Shown here: in pieces, positions 7,783 through 13,619 of the stretch
Layout: every line of letters begins with the position of its first letter
Position numbering within the stretch: position 1 is the first letter of the stretch
Assembly: GCA_004378665.1 (NCBI GenBank)
Contig: SOIA01000252.1
Location: forward strand, 1-13,619
Direction of reading: 5' to 3'
Length of the DNA stretch: 13,619 nucleotides
Source of the DNA: Candidatus Aminicenantota bacterium
GTDB taxonomy: Bacteria > Acidobacteriota > Aminicenantia > Aminicenantales > Aminicenantaceae
The notes under the pieces: generated by a model
What the model was told of the DNA's origin: nothing
What the model saw: the letters and a program-made list of their open reading frames with translations, nothing else
The model's database searches: none
Made by a program: the position numbers and the translations under genes

Positions 7783-8239
7783 CGGGTTGCTCGATATCGA
7801 GAAAATCCTCAAGATCCTTCCCCATCGCTACCCTTTTTTAATGATCGATCGAGTCGTAGAGATGGAAAAGGGGAAGTCTATTGTTGCCATCAAGAATGTG
7901 ACCTATAACGAGCATTTTTTTCAGGGACATTTTCCTCAGCAAAAAGTTATGCCCGGAGTTTTGCTTATCGAAGCACTGGCCCAGGCAGGGGCTATCCTTA
8001 TCTCTCATTCCATTCATGAGCCCGAGAAAGTGCTTATCTTCATGAGCAAGATTGATAATGTGAAATTCAGAAAGCCGGTTGTTCCCGGAGACCAATTGAG
8101 GCTGGAGGCAGAAATTCTGAAACTCAAAAGCAAGTTCAGCAAGATGAAGGGCAAAGTGTATGTGGACGAAGAATTGGTCGCAGAAGGCGAGGTGATGGCC
8201 TCTTTTATGAATCTTGAGGAACTGAATGAGCAAAAATGA
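7754..8239 (+). CDS. fabZ: 3-hydroxyacyl-[acyl-carrier-protein] dehydratase FabZ
   Basis: FabZ dehydrates beta-hydroxyacyl-ACP in fatty acid elongation and competes with LpxA for beta-hydroxyacyl-ACP, which is why the two are often linked. The 161-residue hot-dog-fold protein has LPHRYPFLMIDRV at 22-34, the catalytic histidine H59 in FFQGHFP, and the catalytic glutamate E73 in GVLLIEALAQAGA. ATG 7754 lies 29 bases inside ompH and the nearest purine-rich site (GAGGAA, 7732-7737) is rather far upstream. A TTG at 7787, after the ompH stop, is an alternative start that would still keep the conserved LLDIEKIL; it has no better ribosome binding site. Coupling to ompH translation is therefore likely. 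The last 14 bases overlap lpxA. FabA is excluded by length and motif style. Confidence 0.95.
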   Translation: MPQKPQQKNSGLLDIEKILKILPHRYPFLMIDRVVEMEKGKSIVAIKNVTYNEHFFQGHFPQQKVMPGVLLIEALAQAGAILISHSIHEPEKVLIFMSKIDNVKFRKPVVPGDQLRLEAEILKLKSKFSKMKGKVYVDEELVAEGEVMASFMNLEELNEQK

Positions 8240-9050
8240 GGTCTTCATCCATACCTCTGCCACAGTCCATCCCAAGGCTCGGTTGGACGCGGGCGTCTGG
8301 ATAGGCCCTTATTCTTTTATAGGGGAAAAAGTCACAATTCACAGGAATACGAGAATCGATGCCCATGTCTGCGTAGATGGTTTGACTGAGGTCGGAGAAG
8401 CCTGCCGGTTTTCCCCATTTTCTTCCATAGGAACCGAACCCCAGGATGTCGGTTATAAAGAAGAGGAAACCCTGGTCAAGATAGGGGACAGGAACGTTAT
8501 CAGAGAGTTTGTCACTATCAACAGGGGAACGGTTAAAGGTGGAGGTCAGACAGTCATCGGGAACGACAACTATTTTATGGCCTATTCACATGTGGGCCAT
8601 GACTGTTTTGTGGGGAATGAGACAATATTTATTAACGCCGCCACATTGGCCGGCCATGTCACAATAGATGACTTTGTCACAGTCGGCGCGCTCAGTGGGA
8701 TTCATCAGTTCTGCCGGGTGGGCAAACATGCCTTTATCGGCGGTTTCACCGTCATCACCCAGGATGTCCTTCCTTTTTGCAGTGTGGCCGGAGTCCGTCC
8801 CTCTCACATTTATGGCTTGAATTCCATCGGACTGCGGCGAAAAGGATTTTCCAGGGAAAGGCTCAATACATTAAAGGAGATTTTTAAGATATTTTTTTAT
8901 TCAGAATTGAACACCGCCCAGGCGTTAAAAAAGATTGAAAAGGAGGTTCCCCCGGGCGAGGACCGTGATGAGATCATCAATTTCGTCCGAAATTCTCAAA
9001 GGGGAATCGTAAAGAAGACATCTGAAAAATGGGAAACCCAATCGGAATAG
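8226..9050 (+). CDS. lpxA: Acyl-ACP--UDP-N-acetylglucosamine O-acyltransferase LpxA
   Basis: LpxA starts lipid A synthesis by transferring a 3-hydroxyacyl chain from ACP to the 3 position of UDP-GlcNAc. The 274 residues (E. coli 262) show a left-handed beta-helix of hexapeptide repeats up to about 185, then a helical C-terminal domain with GLRRKGFSRERL. Catalytic-site histidines H122 and H125 in SHVGHDC and H160 in GIHQFC fall at the E. coli numbering. GG at 172-173, the acyl-chain ruler region, is also conserved. GAGGAA lies four bases before the ATG. The 5' end overlaps fabZ by 14 bases and the 3' end overlaps lpxI by 22. The enzyme could use either UDP-GlcNAc or the 3-amino analogue UDP-GlcNAc3N; the sequence alone does not settle this (see the oxidoreductase at 9886). 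Confidence 0.96.
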   Translation: MSKNEVFIHTSATVHPKARLDAGVWIGPYSFIGEKVTIHRNTRIDAHVCVDGLTEVGEACRFSPFSSIGTEPQDVGYKEEETLVKIGDRNVIREFVTINRGTVKGGGQTVIGNDNYFMAYSHVGHDCFVGNETIFINAATLAGHVTIDDFVTVGALSGIHQFCRVGKHAFIGGFTVITQDVLPFCSVAGVRPSHIYGLNSIGLRRKGFSRERLNTLKEIFKIFFYSELNTAQALKKIEKEVPPGEDRDEIINFVRNSQRGIVKKTSEKWETQSE

Positions 9051-9838
9051 TCGCTGGTTCTGGAGAATTCCCGTTCTTGATCGTAGAAGAAGTCCAGAAG
9101 CAGGGATTGTCCCCTGTGATCGCGGGGATAATCGGTGAAGCGGGAATCTCACTCAAGGATAAGACGGATGTGTTCGAGTGGATTGAGGTCGGGAATATTC
9201 TGAGTTTGATCTCTTTTTTCAAGAAAAACGACGTCAAGGAAGCCGTGTTTGCCGGAAAAGTGAATCCGGGAGTGGTCTACAGGAAAGAAAAACTTGACGA
9301 GGCTTCAAAAAAAATAGTGACCTGGGCACAAAAACGAGTTCCCAGCGCCCTGATTCAGACGATCATTGAATACATGAAGGATGAGGGCATCCAGATTGTG
9401 GACCCGCGTCAGTTCATCGCCCATTTTTTTTGTGAAGTGGGTATCATGACAGAAACAAAGCCTTCGCCTGATGTGGAAGAAGACATCGCGTTCGGCTGGA
9501 AAATCGCGAGAAGCATTGCTGACCTGGATATCGGCCAGACTGTTGTGGTCAAAGATAGGTCTGTCGCTGCCGTGGAAGGAATTGAGGGTACGAATGAGGC
9601 GATCAGAAGAGGCGGCCAGCTGGCAGGAGAAGGCACGGTGGTGGTCAAGGTCTGCCGGACTTTTCAGGATCCCCGGGTGGATTTGCCCGCCGTAGGCCTG
9701 AAAACCATCCGGAGCCTGGTCGAGGCTCAAAGCAAGGCGTTGTGTTTCGAAGCTCAGAGCATGCCTTTTTTTCAGAAGAAGGAAGCCACCACGTTGGCTG
9801 ACGCTCACAGGATTGCCATAGTAGCCCGGAAATTGTAA
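9029..9838 (+). CDS. lpxI: UDP-2,3-diacylglucosamine pyrophosphatase LpxI (DUF1009 family)
   Basis: LpxI hydrolyses UDP-2,3-diacylglucosamine to lipid X and UMP, the fourth lipid A step, and replaces the unrelated LpxH of gamma- and betaproteobacteria. The 269-residue length fits. The N-terminal domain starts with IGIVAGSGEFP and contains FAGKV (74-78). The C-terminal catalytic domain holds GQTVVVKD (169-176), AVEGIEGTNEAIRRGG (181-196) and QDPRVDLPAVG (213-223). The aspartate D218 of the VDLP element is the likely counterpart of the aspartate shown to be essential in Caulobacter LpxI; that assignment is my alignment by eye. The ATG lies 22 bases inside lpxA with no strong ribosome binding site, so coupled translation is likely. 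The lpxA-lpxI order is known from alphaproteobacteria and other LpxI bacteria. Confidence 0.94.
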   Translation: MGNPIGIVAGSGEFPFLIVEEVQKQGLSPVIAGIIGEAGISLKDKTDVFEWIEVGNILSLISFFKKNDVKEAVFAGKVNPGVVYRKEKLDEASKKIVTWAQKRVPSALIQTIIEYMKDEGIQIVDPRQFIAHFFCEVGIMTETKPSPDVEEDIAFGWKIARSIADLDIGQTVVVKDRSVAAVEGIEGTNEAIRRGGQLAGEGTVVVKVCRTFQDPRVDLPAVGLKTIRSLVEAQSKALCFEAQSMPFFQKKEATTLADAHRIAIVARKL

Positions 9839-9885
9839 TAATATGGAAAAAGAACCGTATCCATGCCTTATTCGGAGAAAGCGAA

Positions 9886-10800
9886 ATGGATAAAGTGAGA
9901 GTGGGGATAATCGGAGTCGGGTATCTGGGGATGCAGCATGCCAGAATCCTGTCCTATTTAGAGGAAGCTGAGCTGAAGGGAGTTGTGGATATTGATTTTA
10001 AAAAGGCAGTGGAGATAGGAAATCGTCATGGTGTGCAGTACTATGAAGACTATGAAAACATGCTGGATGAGATCGATGCTGTAATTGTGGCCACTCCCAC
10101 ATCCGAACATTTCTCGATTTCGATGCGGTTGCTCAATGAGGGAAAGTCTGTGCTGGTCGAGAAGCCCATAACCGAGACTGTGGAGCAGGCAGAACAGCTT
10201 GTCGCGAAGGCGAATAAGAGTGGATTGATTCTTCAGGCCGGCCATCTGGAGAGATTCAATCCAGCTGTGGAGGCTATAGAGGATTTGATTTCTGAACCGA
10301 GATTCATTGAAGTCCAGAGACTGGGCTCATTCTCGGCCCGCTCACTGGATATCGATGTTGTCCTTGACTTGATGATCCATGACTTGGATATCATCCTGGC
10401 ACTGATCAAGGACGACGTGAAAGTCATCCGTTCGTCAGGAATCCACGTGCTTTCAGAAAAGATCGATATCGCCAATGCCCGGTTAGAGTTTAAAAAAGGA
10501 TGTGTGGCCACTCTCACGGCCAGCCGTGTGCATCAGGGTAAAGTCAGGAAGCTTCGCATATTCGAGAAAACGGCATGCTATTCTGTTGACTATATCAATC
10601 AGGAGGTCAAGGTCTTTCCTCTCGACGGGAAACAAACGGATATCAAAAGCATAAAAATAGAAAAAGAAGAGCCCTTAAAGAAAGAACTCAAGAATTTTTT
10701 CAAATGCATCAGGGAGGGGAAAACATCTAAAGTCAGCGGCGATGAAGCCCTCCGGGCGCTCAAGCTAGCCTACAAGGTGCTGCGTGAAGCAGAGGCCTGA
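9886..10800 (+). CDS. Gfo/Idh/MocA-family NAD(P)-dependent oxidoreductase, possibly a UDP-sugar 3-dehydrogenase
   Basis: The 304-residue protein has an N-terminal Rossmann domain with GVGYLG (10-15) and the family EKP triad element with lysine K93. A C-terminal alpha/beta domain bears DLMIHDLDI, including D161 and H165, the usual catalytic acid/base region. The GHLERFNPA motif (119-127) is shared with dehydrogenases acting on nucleotide-linked amino sugars. GGAG lies eight bases before the ATG. Its place directly after lpxA and lpxI suggests a role in lipid A or surface sugar synthesis. A specific candidate is GnnA, which oxidises UDP-GlcNAc at carbon 3 before the GnnB transaminase makes UDP-GlcNAc3N; no transaminase gene is present here. 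The family is certain, the substrate is not. It probably ends the envelope operon, since an AT-rich promoter region follows. Confidence 0.9.
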   Translation: MDKVRVGIIGVGYLGMQHARILSYLEEAELKGVVDIDFKKAVEIGNRHGVQYYEDYENMLDEIDAVIVATPTSEHFSISMRLLNEGKSVLVEKPITETVEQAEQLVAKANKSGLILQAGHLERFNPAVEAIEDLISEPRFIEVQRLGSFSARSLDIDVVLDLMIHDLDIILALIKDDVKVIRSSGIHVLSEKIDIANARLEFKKGCVATLTASRVHQGKVRKLRIFEKTACYSVDYINQEVKVFPLDGKQTDIKSIKIEKEEPLKKELKNFFKCIREGKTSKVSGDEALRALKLAYKVLREAEA

Positions 10801-10815
10801 TCCCATCTATTTTCA

Positions 10816-10844
10816 TTGACAATTTCTTACTACTACTATAAAAT
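10816..10844 (+). promoter_or_regulatory. Upstream sigma70-type promoter (P1) before the SpoIID-family gene
   Basis: TTGACA at 10816-10821 is a perfect -35 and TAAAAT at 10839-10844 a five-of-six -10, separated by 17 bases, the ideal spacing. Transcription would start around 10851, giving a leader of about 127 bases. It starts 16 bases after the oxidoreductase stop codon, where the sequence turns AT-rich. Confidence 0.5.
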
Positions 10845-10872
10845 TAATATGAAATAAAGAAACCAATGAAAC

Positions 10873-10886
10873 TACTATATATAGTA
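10873..10886 (+). repeat. 14-base perfect palindrome, possible operator, with an adjacent 9-base direct repeat
   Basis: TACTATATATAGTA reads the same on both strands. ACTACTATA, which covers part of it (10871-10879), also occurs at 10832-10840, overlapping the P1 -10 region; the copies are 39 bases apart. The palindrome lies just downstream of the P1 start and about 80 bases upstream of the P2 start, places where a repressor or activator dimer could act. AT-rich DNA yields such repeats by chance fairly easily, so function is a guess. Confidence 0.35.
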
Positions 10887-10924
10887 TGATTATTGTAAAG
10901 AGGTTGAACATATTGAATTTTTTC

Positions 10925-10954
10925 TTGACATTCTGATCCCTTTCCCCTTATAAT
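10925..10954 (+). promoter_or_regulatory. Consensus sigma70-type promoter (P2) for the SpoIID-family gene
   Basis: TTGACA (10925-10930) and TATAAT (10949-10954) match both consensus hexamers completely, with 18 bases between them. The expected start is the A near 10961, so the leader would be only about 17 bases and would begin at the ribosome binding site AAAGGAAG (10961-10968). This is the best promoter match I see in the window and suggests that the downstream gene is transcribed separately from the lipid A operon. Confidence 0.75.
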
Positions 10955-10977
10955 CCCCTCAAAGGAAGCGTCAGCGA

Positions 10978-13197
10978 ATGAAAACCATCTCCGTAAAAGC
11001 CGCCAAGTATATCTTGATAGTCTGTCTCTCTTTAGTGATCTTTGGCTGGGCGTCTGTTGAGTTCGGGGAGGATGAGACTTTTTTTCATGGATATCAGATC
11101 GAAAAGCCGATAATCAAGATAGGGCTGGGTGTCAATCTGAGCCTTATCCAGATCCAGTCCTCTTCCGGGATGAAAATTTACGAGGTGAATCCGAACTACA
11201 GGCTTGTCGCCGAGGACGTTGCCGATGCTCAAATTAAGGGAAGCCGGGAGAAGTTGACCGAAAAATTTCTCATCCAAGTTGCCCATACAAGAGACAGGGA
11301 AGACGCGGAGATGTTGGCGCAAGAATTGAGGACAAAGGTTGACGGCAAGGTTTCCGTGACTGAGAATGTCGAAGGTGAGAGTTCAGGAATTTTCCAGGTA
11401 AAAGTCGGGGATTTTTTAACGCGAGGCGATGCTTTAAACTTCGTCAAGAAACTGAACCAGATGGGATTTAAGGAGACTTGGATTCTTCAAGAAGATGTCA
11501 CAGAGGAGGAGTCCAGGCCTCTATGGATCCTCGTCAATGACGAGTTGAAGAGTTTAAGCGATGACACTGTTCTGTACTTCATCCCCAGTCAACCTCAGAG
11601 TTATCTTTCCTATAAAGGAAGAGATTACCGGGGAATCTTTGTTCTCAGAGCCACTCACAAGGGTATAGTTTTGATCAATATCTTGAACCTCGAGGATTAT
11701 TTAAAAAGCGTGGTCCCGAGTGAGCTTTCTCCCCACACATACAACGAGCTCGAAGCCCATAAGGCTCAGGCCGTTGCGGCAAGGACCTACGCTATCCGGA
11801 ATTCAGGGAAATACAAGGACCTGGGTTTTAATCTCGATGATTCACCGAGATCGCAGTATTACAAAGGAATGCGGGCTGAACATCCATTGAGCAGCGAGGC
11901 TGTGGAGTTAACCCGAGGAGAGGTGGCACGCTACAAAGGGCGGTTGATCGATGCCCTTTACACCAGCACGTGCGGAGGAATGACTGAAAACGTGGAAAAC
12001 GTCTTTGTTGAAGGTCCCACGCTTCCGTATCTGAGAAGCCAGGAATGTGTGTATGAAAACCAGGATGAATGGCTGCTGAAGAGCGGGAACGCGATCCAAC
12101 CGGTTTTTATGAATGGGAAGAATATCAGTTCAGAGGTGGCCTACCTGGTCAGCCTCGGAGTGATCAGCGGAGAAGAGGACCCTCGTTTTTTCGAACAGAC
12201 AGCGACTTTTGACGATGCGGTGAGCTGGATCAAGAATGCTGTATCTGTGATGGGGAAGAAAAACGACGAATTCCATCCGGATCCGTTTCCCCTGAATTTT
12301 CTGGCTCTGGCACGACTGATCGCCGATGGTTTCGGTTGGCGCAGCAGAGTGGAGAATTTGATGACGGAGAGTGAGGCAGACTTCATCATGAGAGACATTG
12401 AAGGATTGAGCGGCGAAGAGAGGGATGTCCTGGCCTATCTTGTTCAATCTGGAATACTTCCTCTTGCCAAGGATTTGACTGATCCTGAAAGAGTCCTGAC
12501 GCGTGCAGAGTTGGCCTTTTTCCTATCTAAAGTGATGAACAGCTATCCGGATTTCGGGACAGAAGGAATATTCAAAGGACTCCAGGGCGATACGATTGAG
12601 CTGCGGCTGGAGAAGAAAACACAACAGTTTGTCCTTTCGCCCGATTTTTTTCTGTTTAAAAATAACGGAGGGGACTCCGTCTTGACCTCGCGTGCGTACC
12701 TCCTGGGAGGGGAAAAATTGAGGTTCTTCGAGAAGGATGGGAAGATCTGGCAGGTGGAGATTCGTCATCCTGCTCATACCAATATCCTCGACCGGAGTTC
12801 CATTTTCCACCGTTGGCAAAAAAGAATAACACGGAATGCCTTGGAGAGAAGGGTCAATCGATTCTATCCTGTTGGAGAACTTGTGGATGTGGTTCCGCAG
12901 AAGAGAGGGGCATCCAAGCGGGCCGTGGAAGTCTCGATAATCGGAAAAGATACACAGGTCGTAGTCAGAGGCTTGAGGATTCGCAGAGTCTTGGGCCTGA
13001 ATGAAACGCTTTTTGTTATAGACAGGGAATATGATGAAGATGGAAGCATCACTCATTTTACGTTTTTCGGAAAGGGGCTGGGACATGGTGTGGGACTGTG
13101 CCAGGTGGGCGCTTTCGGGATGGCTTTGGCGGGTGCGGATTACAAGCAGATATTGAAAAAGTATTACCATGGTATTAAAATTACCAAATCGTATTAA
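10978..13197 (+). CDS. Secreted SpoIID/LytB-family peptidoglycan protein with SPOR-like domain and SLH-like insertion
   Basis: The 739-residue protein starts with a signal peptide or membrane anchor (hydrophobic about 11-26; no lipobox). Residues about 93-171 form two repeats of the SPOR type: KFLIQVAHTRDREDAEMLAQEL and GIFQVKVGDFLTRGDALNFVKKL are the paired strand-helix units. The first part of the SpoIID domain spans about 218-370, with VVPSEL (246-250, candidate catalytic glutamate E249), HKAQAVAARTYAI, and TSTCGG around C332. A long insertion, about 370-610, contains SLH-like helical stretches, such as the one ending with LTRAELAFFLSKVM (507-520). The SpoIID domain then resumes and ends with GKGLGHGVGLCQVGAFGMA near 698-716. 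SpoIID enzymes cleave glycan strands lacking stem peptides; SPOR domains bind such strands. A cell wall role at the division site is inferred. The start has AAAGGAAG nine bases upstream. Confidence 0.85.
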   Translation: MKTISVKAAKYILIVCLSLVIFGWASVEFGEDETFFHGYQIEKPIIKIGLGVNLSLIQIQSSSGMKIYEVNPNYRLVAEDVADAQIKGSREKLTEKFLIQVAHTRDREDAEMLAQELRTKVDGKVSVTENVEGESSGIFQVKVGDFLTRGDALNFVKKLNQMGFKETWILQEDVTEEESRPLWILVNDELKSLSDDTVLYFIPSQPQSYLSYKGRDYRGIFVLRATHKGIVLINILNLEDYLKSVVPSELSPHTYNELEAHKAQAVAARTYAIRNSGKYKDLGFNLDDSPRSQYYKGMRAEHPLSSEAVELTRGEVARYKGRLIDALYTSTCGGMTENVENVFVEGPTLPYLRSQECVYENQDEWLLKSGNAIQPVFMNGKNISSEVAYLVSLGVISGEEDPRFFEQTATFDDAVSWIKNAVSVMGKKNDEFHPDPFPLNFLALARLIADGFGWRSRVENLMTESEADFIMRDIEGLSGEERDVLAYLVQSGILPLAKDLTDPERVLTRAELAFFLSKVMNSYPDFGTEGIFKGLQGDTIELRLEKKTQQFVLSPDFFLFKNNGGDSVLTSRAYLLGGEKLRFFEKDGKIWQVEIRHPAHTNILDRSSIFHRWQKRITRNALERRVNRFYPVGELVDVVPQKRGASKRAVEVSIIGKDTQVVVRGLRIRRVLGLNETLFVIDREYDEDGSITHFTFFGKGLGHGVGLCQVGAFGMALAGADYKQILKKYYHGIKITKSY

Positions 13198-13237
13198 CGT
13201 GAATAATTCAGGGTAACGTGGAATGAGGAGTTGAAGA

Positions 13238-13619
13238 GTGAAAAAAGAAAATTTAAAAGATGACTTGATCAAAATTGTCAAGGAAAAGTCATTATTGACC
13301 AATGTCCAGAGAGTCCTGACTTCCGGGAGGACGAGTAATTACTACATCGATGCCAAAATGACGACTCTTGATCCCAAAGGAGCCGCTCTGACTGCCCGGT
13401 TGATCCTGGATGTGCTCAAATCCTATGATATCGACGCCATCGGAGGCTACACCCTGGGAGCCGACCCTATCGTGAGCGTGGTTGCGGCCTTTAGCTCTGA
13501 GACCGAGCGGCCTCTGCCTGCCTTCATCGTCCGCAAGGAGCCGAAGAAGCATGGAGAGCGAAAGATGATCGAAGGGCCTTTCCAGAAAGGCTGGAAAGTG
13601 GCTGTGGTGGATGATGTGG
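13238..13619 (+). CDS. pyrE: Orotate phosphoribosyltransferase, 5' part (cut by window end)
   Basis: PyrE transfers ribose phosphate from PRPP to orotate, giving OMP in pyrimidine synthesis. About 127 codons are present. The N-terminal SGRTSNYYIDAKMTTLDPKG segment (residues 29-48), GGYTLGADPIVSVVA (67-81), the FIVRKEPKKHGE loop (94-105) and the start of the PRPP-binding motif VAVVDDV at the window edge are all characteristic. The start is a GTG with GAGGAG seven bases before it. The gene lies 40 bases after the SpoIID-family gene with no terminator between them, so it may share promoter P2. The C-terminal third, including the rest of the PRPP loop, is outside the window. Confidence 0.93.
   Translation, partial: MKKENLKDDLIKIVKEKSLLTNVQRVLTSGRTSNYYIDAKMTTLDPKGAALTARLILDVLKSYDIDAIGGYTLGADPIVSVVAAFSSETERPLPAFIVRKEPKKHGERKMIEGPFQKGWKVAVVDDV

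Noticed and set aside
9842..9892. 16-codon open frame between lpxI and the oxidoreductase
   Set aside because: It has no ribosome binding site and overlaps the start of the downstream gene; too short to support.
13195..13220. TAACGTG repeated at 13195-13201 and 13214-13220 as an operator before pyrE
   Set aside because: The repeat is only seven bases and one copy includes the stop codon of the preceding gene; no promoter accompanies it.
12523..13302. 259-codon open frame on the minus strand opposite the SpoIID-family gene and the pyrE start
   Set aside because: It has no recognisable family features and covers well-supported coding sequence on the other strand.
1..13619. CRISPR arrays, insertion sequences, tRNA or rRNA genes, defence or phage genes
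   Set aside because: I found no regularly spaced repeats, transposase, terminal inverted repeats, cloverleaf or rRNA-like sequence; the window is almost fully covered by chromosomal core genes.

Overview
The window is a compact stretch, read entirely on the + strand, from the chromosome of a Gram-negative (diderm, lipid A-making) bacterium. It carries a BamA-type outer-membrane assembly protein, an OmpH/Skp chaperone, a Lol lipoprotein exporter, LpxA and LpxI. Lipid A genes, LpxI in place of the E. coli-type LpxH, a single LolC/E-type permease and a SpoIID-like cell wall enzyme in an LPS producer suggest a deep-branching group such as Acidobacteriota, Aminicenantota or a deltaproteobacterial relative. 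That placement is inference from gene content and order, not a measured affiliation.

Layout. Positions 1-125 hold a probable promoter. At 126-335 is a 69-codon remnant of an enoyl-CoA hydratase whose two ends are joined in frame after loss of the middle. Next come housekeeping genes: ribH (riboflavin), nusB (transcription antitermination) and lysS (lysyl-tRNA synthetase). The envelope block follows: a LolC/E-type permease and LolD (2837-4739), a 135-base leader with possible RNA structure, bamA (4875-7199), ompH/skp (7243-7782), fabZ, lpxA, lpxI and a Gfo/Idh/MocA oxidoreductase (to 10800). Several neighbours overlap (lolC/lolD, ompH/fabZ, fabZ/lpxA, lpxA/lpxI). I see no convincing terminator, so 126-10800 could be one long transcript or a few overlapping ones.

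Positions 10801-10977 are an AT-rich regulatory gap with two good sigma70-type promoters, a 14-base palindrome and a 9-base direct repeat. It drives a 739-residue secreted SpoIID-family protein that combines a SPOR-like domain with a SpoIID domain split by a long insertion. pyrE (orotate phosphoribosyltransferase) follows and is cut by the window end.

Function. The block joins three tasks of outer-membrane building: release of lipoproteins from the inner membrane (Lol), chaperoning and insertion of outer-membrane proteins (OmpH, BamA), and the start of lipid A synthesis (LpxA, LpxI), with FabZ supplying acyl chains. lpxD and lpxB, common members of such clusters, are absent here. The oxidoreductase next to lpxA/lpxI is a candidate nucleotide-sugar dehydrogenase. 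The SpoIID/SPOR protein is the most distinctive gene; everything else is a recognisable family.
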